Shown here one piece after another: positions 23,501 through 37,700 of a stretch of DNA of 64,000 bases. Below the pieces are notes generated by a model. That model had not been told where the DNA came from, searched no databases, and saw only the letters and a program-made list of their open reading frames with translations. Every line of letters starts with the position of its first letter. The stretch's first letter is position 1. Source of the DNA: Ooceraea biroi (lineage: Eukaryota > Arthropoda > Insecta > Hymenoptera > Formicidae); assembly GCF_003672135.1 (NCBI RefSeq), contig NC_039514.1, positions 8,545,787 through 8,609,786 of the forward strand, written 5' to 3'. The position numbers were made by a program, and so were the translations under genes.

Positions 23501-26500
23501 GCGTATCCGCGAATCCGTCACCGGCTATTCAACGTATTCTCGTGGAGAATTGTTTGGTGAATCATCTGGCCGACGTCGTCGCGCTTTTCCCGCCACGGCG
23601 ATCGATGCACCGTGTGCACGATGCACGAGCGTGAGTCGCGCGTACATGACACACGTAATCTCGGCTACAGTCGCCGGATCAACGTAACAATCGCGAAGGC
23701 GGAATCGCGTACGTGTTCGTGCGCGTGTCGACACGTCTGCAGAATTTCAGCGGTATAATACAGGCGCGATCCAATCAAGCGGGCTCTACGAACTGGTTTT
23801 TCGTCTCCTTGCTCGCGCGTGACAGATGATGGATTCCCATCAGCCACGTTAAATATGCAGGTACGCGTGTGTACGCGTGTAGCGCCTCATTCGAAACGAA
23901 ACGTGCCTGCACAGGCATCCTGTCCCTCCCAGACTCATTACGAGACAATGAGCGTCGTTACATCGATCACAAGCCAGGGCATTCTGCCGAGGCGGAAGAG
24001 AACCGACTATTTCGCGACGGATGAGCAGTAGTGGATTTCGAGTTCCCAACGAGTTCTCCGGTACGTCGTTAAAATAATCATTCTAGTTGCAAAATTATAT
24101 TTGCCATGTGTTTTCACGTACGTGTGCAAGATCTCCTCTTGCCGTAGAGACGTAGAGTACAGGTATGGCGTAAGCTGAATAACGTGCTGCGCGGTACAAC
24201 TTCATTTGTCAAGGCGCCAAGGTGGTTCATCCAGCAGAGAAATTCGCATAATAGAGGCACTTGCATCAAGCCCGCCGTTTATCCTTGTAATTGCGATCAG
24301 GAAGACGAAGGATAATTAGAGTGAGACCAGAAATCCATGAAACAGGAGACCTGAGAAATGATGCGACTGCAAACTCGTAGTTTCACCTCTCGATTTTACG
24401 GAAAATTATCAATTTCTCGGCACAGAATTTATTGTTCGCACATTGTTCGGGGTTAAAAATACTGGAACGTTTATTATTTTCAATTCATGCTTCCTATCGT
24501 TTGAACAAATCGAGTAGTTGTTTTATTTAAGCATCGTTGCTCCTTACTGAAGTCAAATTTGTCACTTTAGTAAATCACATCTCCGATGTCATTATTCATT
24601 CAGCCACGCCGGAGGAGAATTAGAATAGAATGACCAGGACGGATGATTACTCGACCACGAGCCTGTGTCCGACATTATTTCATAAACATTGTTTGAACGC
24701 GTCCACTTCGCTCAAGGCATTTTGCTACAGTATAATGTTATCTTCTGAGGATAATGCGACACTTGCTTTGCGAGACGTTAAGCAGCGGCTCACAAACGCA
24801 CGAGCAAGTTTAAGAATCTGCATCATTGCCGGTTCTCAAAAAACGAATTTCGAAAAGATTTAGAGATGAATTCATAAGAAGACGTTAATTTTCCTTCACG
24901 GCTTGTTTCATTAGTCGTTTCATTATCGCGAAGCGTGGCAAGCGGATGAACGGAGTCGCGTGAGTTTGCCAAAGCACAATTGATAACCAGTAAGCTATAA
25001 CAGCTTGAGAGTCGTGATCGTCATGTAACCAAGAGAACGAAGGCCATTCTCAGCAACTATATATAGCTTCACTCTGAGGTGGTACAACAAACTGCAGCGT
25101 AACTATACACACGTACACAGTCGTTACAAGTTAGACGTCTATAAACGTTATGCTTCCATAATATAGGTCGCTTCAAAATATTCCATCAACCACTATCAAC
25201 GATGTCGCGAATATTTTTATTTTATAATAGTAATGGCAACAAAAATGTGAATTGCAGCTCCAAGATGAAAAAGGTATCATGAAAAACTCGATTTAAAATG
25301 CAATTTATCAGCCGATTAAAATAAATTGCACAATAATTGATCATGCGTCTACGAAGAAAAAGTGATTTTCTGCTGACAGAAGAAACTGCATCTTTGAGAA
25401 CAACCAGTACACATGTCACGCTGCACCTTCACATGCCTGCAGTTTCAAGCTACTGTCAGTGTGTTCAAGAGAGTAGCAAAAAAGCATGTGCACGGCCGTG
25501 TCTGCGTGCGTCTAGATCCAGAGTGCAGGTTCCAGAGGCCTCGCCCGTGCTAGAACGACCGAACAGGCGATACACACCGAACTGCAGACCTTTCGCTCAA
25601 GAATCCGAACAAACGACCGACCGCCACGGCGACAAATGAACGCAACTCGCAAATGCGGCGGCGAGAGATCCCCTTTTTTGTCGAGAGACGGATTCGTGAG
25701 AACAGGCGTGAATGAAGAATCGTCATTCAGCACGCGCGTCCTGTTCAGTCGCGTGCGTTGCATTAAACATTCGATCCTGAAAAGCGACGTCCCGACGCTG
25801 AAATCGTTCCGCGCGAGGATTTCGACGAACGTGGAACTCTGCCTTTCAAATGGCGAGCGTCATTGGTAATTGGGAATTATTCGATCGATTGAGAGATCAA
25901 GCGCGAGATCGCAGCAAACGGCTTGCATACACGATGGAAACCTGTTTCGATATTTTACTTTCGAGGTGAAAGTTTGAAGAACGTTCGTACATTAGACGAG
26001 ATACGTCAGTATTGAGAGCTTGGGTATGTCATCACCTATTATGTCAAAAGACTGCCTTACAAATCACACTGGCAACACGAAGGAACCTCGCGATAATAAA
26101 GCAATCGTTATTCTTCTGGGTAGAAAGCTGTGACCTGCAAAATGAGCGACAGGAAACGTGGATTCAGCGGAATTTCCGCTAGTTAAGTTTCGAGGCTAAA
26201 GCTCTTAATGACACTGTTTACGTTTTATGTGATCCAGTCGTGCTACCACAGGGACGTAGGAACCTTTCACATCGTGCGAATAATATGTCAATTATTAAAA
26301 TGACAATACGTATGACGCGATGAGAAGTAGAATCAGATGAAGAAGGTGCCAACTACGACCTTGTTCCTAAGGACACACGAGCGACAGTTCCTACAGTACC
26401 TAGGCAACTCCTCAGCTCCTCCAAATCGCGTCGTGTCCGTCTTCCTGTGCTAATGGCAGCTGCGAGATTAGCAGCGTGAAGAGCACTTTGCTGCGAAGGC

Positions 26501-28397
26501 GGTGATTATCCTCATGACGACGATTTCAACGTGGCCCGGTTTGGCGAAGAGTTCCGTTTATGTCTCGGTTCCGCGCGTCCATGGCCACGTGAGTCATAAC
26601 GTGGCGTGGATCATCGAAACGTTCCTTTTTTCTTTATTCTAATTTTCCTGCAGCGTGCGCTCGCAAATTGCTTTATTCGCCTCAGGTATAATAATGGCTG
26701 CTTTTTTCCTACACTCGTCGAAAAAGGGAAAGGAAGTGTTCCCGCCGCTTGGCCATAACTTATCAGCTTGATGCCTTGAGATCAATGAATATTCACTTAC
26801 GCAGACGTACGCGCGCAAACGTGACGGCCTATATTTAGCTATTCGTAAATTCAGATTGTCGAGAGGCGGCGAATTGTGTACATTATTAATGGCGAATTCC
26901 GCGCGCGGCTCGATCGTTTATTATCAACAACTCGGCGCCAGTGACTGTAAAATTTTCATAGAGCCGACGTTACGTCCAAGAAAAGCGCGCGTTGCGAAAT
27001 TCACGCGTTGATCTCGCTTTCATTTATCTCGAATCGAGTGCTATTTAATTGCTTTAACAGATCGCGTACATTACGATCTTAACACCATTGTCTATGTTGA
27101 CGGTACATTTTCGATGCGCGCGTGAATCTTCCGCAGTTATGCAGTCGGAAACAGACACACGGCACGGCGCGTGTCTAAATTTGCCTGACCCAATGGCCAG
27201 GGGCCACTGATCTCCATCGACGAAAGTGAATTTCCAGGAAACGTCATCCCGAAGCGCGTAACCGCACGTTACGTTACTACATCGCGCCGCTCATACGCGA
27301 TCGAAAATAGATTTTTCGCGCAGCGGTAGTTAAAGACCTCTCGTCTCTCATCCTGACATATACACAAAAATACGATAAAACTTGTTTAAAAATCTCGGCG
27401 AGAATGAGAAGAAAAAAGCTATTTCATTTAGTCTCTAAACTGGATTTTGATTATAATTTAATTATGGCAACATCCTCTTTCTAAGTTTATAAATTAATTT
27501 TATAACAAACGTTTTATCGCCCTTAGATACTTTGCATTTTCGATTTCATACATTTCAACCATTCGTTCAGAAACGTTCTGAAAGGTCGGTGTTCTTCTCA
27601 TCTCGTAGCCGGAAAACATGCAAAGAGGATGGTCGTATAGATACACATATACAATAATATCGTAGATAATAATAGAGGCGTGATTCATGCAACAGCGATA
27701 AGTTAAAACCAACTGCGTTAATTGGCCAGAAGATAACAGTAAAAAAGGCACGCCCACCGATCCTCTCTCTAGGTTACCAGGATGATCCTCTCCGGACGAA
27801 AAAGGCGAGACGAATGCGTCGCCGTTGGCAAGGACGATTCGCGTGGGTGGTTCCACGTGCGTGCGTGTGCCGATTTACAGTCGCGGCTTTTGCCAACGAG
27901 ACGAGAGGAGGATTCATCGTGCAATAACGGATTAGTTGATATTTCATATCGGCCCGCGCATTTGATCCCGACAAAATCCTATACAATCGCAATGCGATAA
28001 CGGGAACAATATACGATCGGCATGACCTTACGAATCACCGCAAAGAACGCATTAACTTCCACGTTAATACACGTTTAACGATTTTGACGCGAAGGCTGCA
28101 CGCAGGGTGCGCCAGATCCTCGATGTATTTATCCAGACTGTGTGTAACAATCGCGAGATAAATCGCATTGATCGGAATAATGCACGTTAATCCTGTAAGA
28201 CGGACAGCTTCGAGTAGATAAACAGTTTTATCTCAAGGTATCGTAACTCTCATTGCTAAAGATTATAAGCCAACTTGTTAATTTTCTAGATTTATGTTGT
28301 CACTCTAAAGATTATATCACGAAAAATTATATCACAAATATATGATTATTAGTGTGTAATTAATATCTCCCCTATCAATAGAGCTTTTGCAATAGCC
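20568..28397. other. No gene recognised; unique DNA
   Basis: About 7.8 kb without a recognised gene, RNA or clear repeat. Open frames are short and overlap on both strands. A TATATATA at about 25058-25065 followed by a CACTC-type initiator could be a promoter by chance, but no convincing downstream coding exon was found. This may be a long intron or intergenic DNA. Confidence 0.6.
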
Positions 28398-29098
28398 TTA
28401 TCAATAACCTCTGTGAAGTTAGCACCCCAATTGCAAAATTTTGATATAATTAATAGAGTTCTGGCTCTTCCCCAAAGAGTTCTACAGTTCCTGATACGTT
28501 TTGAAAAGAGTTCCGGCGATTAAATATAAAAAATCAGGATTTGAAGATATGGGGTGCCAACTTCACGTTTTTGCGAAAGGAAAATTGGTCATAACTTTTT
28601 TATTTCAAGCCGGAGCCAAAAAAGTTCTAATACTTTTCGATGGAACTCTTGTAGCGCTATTCAGAACCCTCAAGAAAATATTAAAAAGTTTTCTTCGTTT
28701 AGAAGAAATTAAACAATTTCTCTTCTGGAAATGAAAAATCGCTAGAACTCTTTTAGTTTTGGTTTGTGCGCTTCGAGTCTTAATAATAATCGTTAGAACT
28801 CTTGAAGAGCTATCCAGAACTCTCATCAGAACTCCGAATTTGTTTAAAACATTTTTCAACCCGAAGGACTTAGAAATGTTCAGGTCGAGAAACTAAAATT
28901 GACGAGAACTCTTTCAGTTTTGGTTTTAGCGCTTCGACTCGGTAATACTTAAGGAGACGGGCCTCCTCACCGATTTCCTTCTAACTTTGCAATATCGTTT
29001 ACTTTGATGAAAAAATACGATTGCGAGAAGGAAAATCGTCGCTCTCAACTAGAAAGAAAGTTATCACCTACTGAAAAATGACAGTTTCGGGGTTAGGA

Positions 29099-29196
29099 TA
29101 TATTGTAACTTCCACGCAGTACTTTTGGACATAGTTTGTTTGCGCGTGCGCGCAAACAAACTATGTCCAAAAGTACTGCGTGGAAGTTACAATATA
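29099..29196. repeat. 98-bp near-perfect palindrome
   Basis: TATATTGTAACTTCCACGCA and on to TTTGCGCG meets its complement with a 2-nt centre at 29147-29148. The stem is about 48 bp, enough to extrude as a cruciform. The same structure lies at 41471-41570 in the related copy. It sits near the middle of the element, not at its ends. Confidence 0.92.
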
Positions 29197-29293
29197 AAAC
29201 CTTGCTATGCGTGGAACCTCGCTTCACATGAATTGAAGACCTATTTGGGATCGTTTTTTTTTTATTTTTTAATAGAACATAACTTAATACATA

Positions 29294-29503
29294 GTGATAG
29301 AGTTCTTAATAGAGCATAAGTTAATACATAAGGAAGTACAGTATCCAAAGTGCAATAATAAATTAGAACTTAATACAAGTAATTTCTTATTTCGCTGCCG
29401 AAAAGTATTTTACGAGAAAAATAAGCACAAAAAGTACGTCAAGAGACAATGTTCCTTCAAAGCTTCTGCAAACGTTGATACATGGTTCGACATAATATTT
29501 TAG
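29294..29503 (+). CDS. 69-residue conserved frame, transposase N-terminus-like
   Basis: The frame opens at a GTG and reads IEFLIEHKLIHKEVQYPKCN, NKLELNTSNFLFRCRK, KKYVKRQCSFKASANVDTWF. The order PKC...F.CRK...KK..RQC.F..S...TWF resembles the zinc ribbon at the start of ISXO2/IS1595-like transposases (Merlin in animals). The usual first Cys of CPKC is Tyr here. The copy at 41165-41374 differs by one residue (N/K). The catalytic part is absent, so this is a remnant in a non-autonomous element. The frame may start further upstream; there is a roughly 35-bp tandem duplication around 29265-29330. Confidence 0.4.
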   Translation: MIEFLIEHKLIHKEVQYPKCNNKLELNTSNFLFRCRKVFYEKNKHKKYVKRQCSFKASANVDTWFDIIF

Positions 29504-29990
29504 TTTTAATTTTTTGAGCTCCTCGGGTCGAAAAAGGTTTTTAACAAATTCGGAGTTCTGTTGATAGTTCTGGGTAGCTCTTCAAGAGTTCTACCGATTA
29601 TTATTAAGACTCGAAGCGCACAAACCAAAACTGACAGAGTTCTAGAGATTTTTCATTTCCAGAAGAGAAATTTTCTAATTTCTTCTAAACGAAGAAAACT
29701 TTTTAATATTTTCTTGAGGGTTCTGAATAGCGCTACAAGAGTTCCATCGAAAAGTATTAGAACTTTTTTGGCTCCGGCTTGAAATAAAAAAGTTATGACT
29801 AATTTTCCTTTCGCAAAAACGTGAAGTTGGCACCCCATATCTTCAAATCCTGATTTTTTTATATTTAATCGCCGGAACTCTTTTCAAAACGTATCAGGAA
29901 CTCTAGAACTCTTTGGGGAAGAGCCAGAGCTCTATTAATTATATCAAAATTTTGCAATTGGGGTGCTAACTTCACAGAGGTTTATCAATA

Positions 29991-32900
29991 GCCTATCCAG
30001 TTGCGTGATTCGTATACGAGTCTTCATCTAACTCTTGGTTCGCAAGAAAAATCCTTTGAGTTGATTCGCATCTTACTCTTATGCAATTCTTACGTAACAG
30101 TATACGTATCTCGAATGAAGTTCTTATTGAGAGAAAATCGATTAAGATTTTAATGACACTGTGCAATGGAAAATTGGACAAACAACTATGAAGTCTTTTC
30201 GTTTAACTGACGTTGCAGCTGCAATGATTTTATTTCGCAACAGCTTACGCAGCCGTAATGAGAAAGGCGCCAGCATCTTCCTAAACTCCGCAATAAATTT
30301 CTATCTGCTTTCCACATACGCAAACATTAAAGCGGCTATTTAATGCCACGCACACAATGTGTTGCAAACGAAGCGCGCCGAAGGGTTAATGACCCAAGAT
30401 TTCTCCTATGATAACGACGATGCGATTAATCGTATCAAGCGTTTACGTGTGCATTTTGCGATTATTATCGCGCTAGATCTTGTCATTGAGAGTTGAGGGA
30501 TCTTCAAACGAGCCCGAGGACGGCGCGTTGGCATTGAGGCGATAAAGTTAGCCCTGAAGTGGAAATTAAAAAGAACCGTAACGGTAAATGCTTCCTCGCG
30601 ATAAAGTCGGGCCAGAACTTATCGCACGACCTTGTCTTCTTTTCCAGATACTTTCTTTACGATCACGTACCGAATACATGGTCTCTCGTCCACGAGCCGA
30701 TCGAGAAGATCGTTGCGTGAAGCACGAGGTAAGAGCCGTACAAATATTTACCGATCAAGAATGGACGAATGGAAAAAGTTTCGATGAGTTTCACGCTCTT
30801 AAACAAACCAGAAAGTTAGAAGCGACGTTGCGTGCCAGAAATTCGGGAGCTCGTTAAAAACATGCAAATATTATGCACGCGTTAAAGGAGACGGGTAAAG
30901 ACATGTCCAAGAGCATTCCACGTGTGTTCTGCCATCGTTCATGCTCTATTTCGTCATCCAGAGAGAAATAATACAATGATCCTTGTAGAGACATATGATT
31001 ATCTCAAACGCGGCCGCGAATCAGCAAGGAGCAATGCTCGCTTGTGTATACAGGTGCGTTTCGATACTTGCGTTTTCCCGTTTCGCGATACTTAATTGTA
31101 CAGTGGTATAAACATCGTGTCATTAACTTCTGTTTCATGTTGACAATTATTGTGAACTTTGAGATACTTGAGTCATAAGCCGCGTAATGTAGAGAAACAA
31201 TTGGCGATTTGATCATAACTTTCAAGCTAAAGGATTCACGCACGTACGTAGACACGGTATTCTCATGTCCAATGTACAATTAAATTTTATTATCACGAAG
31301 CCTGTAACTGTTATTTCAATTAAATTTTAATTCAACTTGCGAGCGCTCCCACATTATCGAAATAGTTCTATTGAATGTAATGCGGCATTTAATGTTCACA
31401 TGTTGGTGTTACGATACGCTCTTGGAACAAGAACGTGATATGATCTCGAGCAACGCATAGGAAGAAAGAGAAAGCCTATATCGGGAGCCTGCACGAGCGT
31501 AAAATGAAAAGTACGAGAGCTTACACGGGATTGGCGCGACGCATTCTACACGTAATATCGCGACTTCGTTATTAAATGTCATTGCCCTCGTAAATGCAAC
31601 GGCGGCCTCAGTCTCGTGTAGTTTACGATGTTTCTTGCTCATCTTCGATTTCGATTGAAAAAAAAAGAAAAAGTTTACGCGTCTTATGCATGCAGCGACG
31701 GAATTAGTCATGCACGAATGATTAACCCACTGACACGGAATGCCCGTGATAATCGCCTTCATTTGTTTCGCGGTTTGACGGAAAAGGAGGAAACTCGCGC
31801 ACGTGAAAGTAACATCGTATCGGCACGCGGGCAAAAATTCCGCTTTGTTCGGCGAGTTCATAGGACGCGTTTTGCGACAGGACGCAAAATGATAAAGCGC
31901 ACGTAAATCGGCGGGACAAAGTCCATTTCACGGACGATGATTTTAATTACCATTAACATGAATTCCGCGTTGTGCAGCTAATTCTCAGGAATTCTCTCGC
32001 GAGGCGTACGTCCAGCACGCGTCTTTTTAATTGTCGCGTCGATGTCTGCAATTAATTGTCGCGGTATCTGCGCCATCGTATCGCCGCGGTCTACATCCCG
32101 TTTCGCGATGTCGACTTAATTGGCTGACAGCCATTAACGTTCTGCCGATGACTAATCTCCCTGGCGGCATTCTCTTTCGTAATACGTATAAAGATACGCA
32201 TACCGCTTGTACTCCGAAAATGGCACTGGAATCCCGATTTGCAAAGCGTGCGCATATAAGCTCCACTCATGCGAGGTATTCAATAACCTCTCAGCTCTAA
32301 AACGAAACCTGATCGTCTCGTTTTATAATGTACGCGATTATTCTGCTCCGGCGCATGAGAAATATTTTTTCTTTCAGAGAAAAAACGGAGAAAGGCGAAT
32401 AAATTAATATTACGGAAATAAAAAGGTGAAGGAATTCGCGAGATTGTCAGAATTTATGAGTGACAGTCATAGAAGCCCGTTTGCCGAATCTCGAATGCTA
32501 AATGTTTCTACGGAAATTTCAGCGTACCGCATTGTATTATATTTTGCGAAATAATACGTTGTTGCCTTGCCAAACAAGCGTTGCATTTAGGATATATAAA
32601 ACTTGCAAGAACGTGAACGTAGCATAAAGTTTATACGCAGCTAGGCGCCTTAAAGAACGCAGCATTTGGCAACTTCATTTCTCTATCTTTCTCTCTCACA
32701 CATTCTGCACAGTTTGCAAAGTATTTCCATTATTTTCACTTTGCCGGCCAGTATTATGAACGTGCTGCTCGCCTGCCTGCCTGCCTGCCTGCCTGCCTGC
32801 GCGGAATACTAAATGCGAAAGATAATTGACGGAGAACGTTGCATTACAGTAGCATTGATGGCGGTGGCGGAATAATTAAGGTCTATCCCGGCCGGCAGAA

Positions 32901-33480
32901 ATATTTATAGGAGAAAAGTAGCGATGAAATTGGAATTAGAGAACATAATTTAGCACTTACGAAATAATTGGTCTAACGAGCGCGTATGATTATGCGAGCA
33001 GAATGAATATGTGTCTAAACAGTTGTGTCGACACTTTCAAACGTTTCGCTCGTGAGATCAATCATTTTCAATTTCCACTTTACTCATGATTTCAGGAAAG
33101 ATTTTAATTCAAATGCTCAAATAAATATTGTATGAATCATTTTCGCCGCTTATCTCTACGCAATCGATAGAAGTCGGCGATAATAACATTGCAAACATCG
33201 TATACTGCTTTTCATTTCACGCAAATGTATCTTATGCATTTCGGAATTAACGGAATTAACTGGATAATTGGCAATCTTTCGGCAGATGCGATAAGCATAA
33301 AATGCACGATAATTAGTACAATATAAATTATAACGATTAGAAAGAAGTTTTAATGATTGTTATATATTAAATACTTACGAACAAAAGATTTCAGGGTTGT
33401 TCCTCATAATATAACTGAAAATTATGGCTAGAAATAATTCATACAATATTTATGATTAAGTCGATTAAGTTGTATATTTA
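29991..33480. other. No gene recognised; unique DNA
   Basis: About 3.5 kb of unique DNA with a GCCT microsatellite at 32771-32800. A 13-nt match to a known microRNA sequence at 32219-32231 was examined and rejected because no hairpin forms. Confidence 0.6.
32771..32800. repeat. GCCT tetranucleotide microsatellite
   Basis: Seven and a half uninterrupted GCCT/CCTG repeats, read by eye. Confidence 0.97.
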
Positions 33481-33482
33481 TA

Positions 33483-34781
33483 TTGGGTTGGCCAAAAAGT
33501 AATTGCGTTTTTTCCCAATAGATGGACATACATGTCTTGAAATGTAACTAACTTCATTCTAAACCGCAAATTCATTATGTAGGTTAACAACTCACAGTTC
33601 AAGTTTGTTTTAAAAAAAGAAAGTACACGATTTCGTTAACAATTGTTTGTTTGCCGTCGATTTCAAAATGGAAAATCAAAACGAACATTTTCGTCATATT
33701 TTGTTTTATTACTTCCGAAAAGGGAAAAACCCTGTGCAAGCTCATAAAAAGTTATCTGATGTATATGGCGAAGATGCTTTAAAACTGCGGCAGTGTCAAA
33801 ATTGGTTTACTAAATTTCGATCTGGAGATTTTAATGTGAAAGATGCACCACGCTCAGGAAGGCCAATCGAAATTGATGATGACAAAATAAAGGCACTGAT
33901 CGATTCCAATCGGCGTTTAACGACATGAGAGATTGCTGAGAATCTTAACATATCGAAATCGAGTGTTGAAAACCATTTAAAACGACTTGGATACATTAGT
34001 AAGCTCGATATTTCGGTACCACATGAGCTCAAAGAAATTCATCTCACTAAGCGTATTGACATCTGCGATTCTCTTTTGAAACGTGAGGAAAATGATCCAT
34101 TTTTGAAACGTATGATAACAGGCGACGAAAAATCGATCGTCTACAACAACGTCAAACGAAAAAGATGGTGGAGCAAGCGTGATGAACCTGCTGAAAGCAC
34201 TTGAAAAGCAGATATTCACCAAAGAAAGATTATGCTGTCAGTCTGGTGGGACTTTAAAGGTATTGTGTATTTTGAGCTGCTTGCAAGGAATCAAACCAGT
34301 AATTCAGACGTATACCGTCGTCAACTGGATAAATTAAATGATGCCATCAAACAGAAACGTCGAGAATTGGTGAATCGCAAAGGTGTTGTGTTTCACCATG
34401 ATAACGCTAGACCACGTACAAGTTTGGTCACTCGTGAAAAATTGTTGCAGCTTGGATGGGATGTGTTACCATGATGTTACCACATCCACCATATTCGCCA
34501 GACCTGGCACCATCAGATTACCATTTGTTTCGTTCCTTGCAAAACGCCTTGAATGGTAAAACCTTTACTGCTGATGAGGATATGAAATCGTTGTTGGAAT
34601 TGTTTTTTGCTGAAAAAGATAAGAACTTTTTTGAGCGCGGAATCATGAAGTTGCCTGAAAAATGGCAAAAGATAATCAAACAAAATGGACAATATATTGT
34701 TTAATAAAGTTTTTGTTTCCCATGAAAAATTCGCCTTTTATTTATATAAAAAAAAACGCAATTACTTTTTGGCCAACCCAA
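33483..34781 (+). mobile_element. Full-length mellifera-subfamily mariner
   Basis: A 1,299-bp element bounded by TTGGGTTGGCCAAAAAGTAA and its complement, with TA at 33481-33482 and 34782-34783. Length and ends are standard for mariner. The transposase pseudogene fills 33668-34704. The inverted ends and protein resemble the honey bee mellifera-subfamily element, not the rearranged mariner elsewhere in the window, so two mariner lineages coexist here. Confidence 0.95.
33668..34704 (+). pseudogene. Mellifera-subfamily mariner transposase, inactivated
   Basis: Starts MENQNEHFRHILFYYFRKGK at 33668. The helix-turn-helix part runs to RSGRPIEIDDD. An in-frame TGA at 33926-33928 interrupts TTREIAE (CGA to TGA type), and a second TGA lies at 34202-34204. 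The catalytic Asp codons are in GDEK (34124-34126), HHDNARP (34400-34402) and APSDYHLF (34516-34518). A near-duplicated 11-bp insertion at 34471-34481 breaks the frame after WDVLP; without it the spacing of the last two Asp codons is the DD34D standard. The usual VPHEL motif is present. The protein ends IIKQNGQYIV. Confidence 0.93.
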
Positions 34782-34783
34782 TA

Positions 34784-37700
34784 TAAAGCAATATCACATC
34801 GGAGAGTGAACGTATCTCTATATGCTCTCGCATATATCGCACGATAGCATTATGGCACATAGGAAACATAAAACGAATATAGAGCGAACTCGATACGGCG
34901 AATGAGCCGGTGGGGCACGCAAAGGTGAATTAGGATACCAGAGGATACCGTTACGATAATGGTGAAAGTCGAGACACCCACTTGCTGAACTTCTGCGTTC
35001 GCCGTACGCATCAGCCCGCGGTTTGCAGATTAGCATAATTATCGCAATTACGCGTAGAGATAACTCGCGAATGTCTCACTCGGAAGGGGAAGAGCATTGT
35101 TCTAACTCACTTTCTACGGAATATTCATCCAGTGCAATGTTCGCGAATGCGTTTGAAATAAATTGGAAGAAGTGAATCTGACGGACGAATTTTCATTTTC
35201 AACACTTTCGAATTTATCAACAAGTGTTTTGAAATACCTTTGAATCTGAAACGCGAGTAAATGTAAATTAATTGTAACGTGATAGTGAAATGGTACATTT
35301 GCGAATGCATTTGCGTTGACATACCGTGCCGCCAACGCGATAGATTGAAACGTAACATTCCGATATGTGCGCAGTATAAAGTGACAGCTTGCAAATTTAC
35401 TCACTATCCGTACTTGTATAAATTTTGTGTACTTTTGAGACCGACCTTTAATTCAGCGTCACGTACCGATTTTCCGAATGCAATCACGCGCGTGTATCAC
35501 TGCACGCAATTGAATCGAAGGAAAACCTGCAATTAGCATGAGGCTTTGGCTCGATTTACCATAGCTCCGTCAATGTCTCGTCCACCTACTTTTTCCAACG
35601 ATTCAGCTGGAGTACCAAATGCGATCATACGAGGATCTGAAATCCATGTCAACGCCCTCGCGAAATCGATCGATCGCGGGGATACGAGTGTCACCCGTTC
35701 CTGAGAGCTTTCGCGTGATGTCATCGACGCGTGGATGATCGAAAACTATGTAGGCGAGCATGCCGTTTTCATGCTGAACCGAAGAGATAAACCGCTATCA
35801 AGAAATTATGACAGGGAGATACGTTATATTGTAGAGAATCCATCAAATAATTCGTTAAATTATAGAGTTAGAAGAAACATTTTATATTTCAAAGGTGAAA
35901 GTTATTTAATCGACGGAAGGCAAAAATCATGAAAGAAATTTTACACTCAGTGAGCGTGTCAACAATAAACGTCTACGATGGAATCAGTCGAGAAATCAAC
36001 TTGTAGGCATCTCAACGGAACGACGATGATTAATCCGTGGTGTAATTCCTGCTGGACGTCTACTTTTCCCGTTAAAACGGTTAAAATTGCACTAGAACCT
36101 TTTCACCTAGATAAAATCTGAGATTCTCAAGAGATAAGACTTTTACCGTATTCAGACGGTATTTCGACCAAAAGATTACATGATCGCCAGAAGCGTGACA
36201 ACAATGACGAACGTTGAGTTCCAAATATACCCGTTCATCGATTTGATATTTTTATATCGCCAGAATGGCGAAGAAGATTGTAAAAACTGTAAAAAATTTC
36301 TTTTACGGGACAAAAAACTATAGTAATCAATTGTCAATTTCGATCTCAACATAATCATCGAAATATTCAAATTATTTCCTGATGAAAGATAGCGAATATT
36401 CAACCAATCAATCAGCCGATCCTTGTTAGGACCACGCATGGATCCAAGTCTCAGAATCAGGACAGCATGAGAATAGTATGAGAATCAATTGTATAAATAG
36501 TAAAATCGTGTAAATATCAGCGCAATGGGAATGCGGATCTGCAACAAAACGATAAATTGCATTCGCGATAAATGAAATGGCATGCCGTGTTCGCGATCGA
36601 CCGAGATAATCGAAGACTCCTGTAACGGTGCTGCGCTCGCAGATTTACGCACCACCCAGCCTACTGCCGGCCTACCTGTCAACTATCTTTATCAGGATGA
36701 ACTGTCCATCTCGCGGCATCTTTTATCTGTCTAACATTCGCACGGATGCGTGTTGTTAACGGTGTGCCATAAATTGCCGAGGAAATTTCATGCTCGCTAT
36801 CCTAATGGCCCATTTATACCATACAATTTTGTTATCACCCGCTTACTCGATGTCACGTTATTCTAGCTATAATAGAAAGTGCATTACGTGCTGAGAAATG
36901 TGCAACAACACACATTCACACGATTAATACGAGCTATTATTTATGATTATTGCTTGTTGATTATTATTACAGCATTACACTTGCAACGGTTGCAGCGATT
37001 GACGGTTTGGCAAAGATTTGACGTAGCCTTGAGGGTGCAGACTTTTCCGATCCTGAACGATATCACATCCAAAAATCGTATAGCGTGAATACGCCATAAA
37101 ACGAAAGACCTCGTGCTCGTCTGCCACGTGCGCAATGCAGTTGCGGTCTGTCGACGGCGTGGCGCGGGCAAGCGCGCGCAGATGCAAGCAAGGAAGAGAA
37201 AACCCACCCGACTCGTAATTCATCGGCGACGTAGGCACGTGGTAAGCGAGGCGTGGTTTTTTTGGACATTACAGTTTCCGCGAGAATAATTTCGATCAGA
37301 ACTGGTCAACGGGAGAAAAGAATCGCGTTTCCAGGATCGACGTACATCAGGAATATCTAGCACGTGCCTGCGCCCCGTTCCGTATCCGTAGCGGTGTGAT
37401 AAATCTTACGAGCGATTTTCGCAACGATGAAGAGCCTACCGTCATGCCGTTACTCATCCTATTACGCTGCTCTGCTCGTTGCAGTGAAAGGAAATATCCG
37501 CTGTGGATCCAGTGTGATATGCAAATTCTCGTGATGCATACACTTGTGAGTGAGTAATCACAAAGCATACGATATTAAAATTAAACAATAAACTGACAAT
37601 GATGAATTTTCAGTTTCTTCTCGATTCTTAGCGATGATTTTGCTCATGAAGATTCTGACAGTATCGCGGAAGCCAGTAAAACACGTGGTTTAAATGGGCC

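Larger units (their letters stand above)
28407..29981. mobile_element. Long-inverted-repeat element, copy A, 9-bp TSD
   Basis: Starts ACCTCTGTGAAGTTAGCACC and ends with its complement, flanked by the 9-bp direct repeat TTATCAATA (28398-28406 and 29982-29990). The terminal inverted repeats are about 450 bp each (28407-28860 and 29528-29981). The middle holds a near-perfect 98-bp palindrome (29099-29196) and an open frame on the right side (29294-29503) that is conserved in another copy. 9-bp duplications are typical of Mutator-like, Merlin and foldback elements. The small frame resembles the zinc-ribbon start of IS1595/Merlin-type transposases, so a Merlin-related non-autonomous element is my preferred reading. 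Confidence 0.88.

Noticed and set aside
25058..25065. TATATATA as a core promoter
   Set aside because: Such words are common by chance in AT-rich DNA and no convincing downstream exon was found.
32219..32231. AATGGCACTGGAA identical to the start of insect miR-263a
   Set aside because: The sequence departs from the miRNA after 13 nt and the flanks do not fold into a hairpin, so a chance match is likely.
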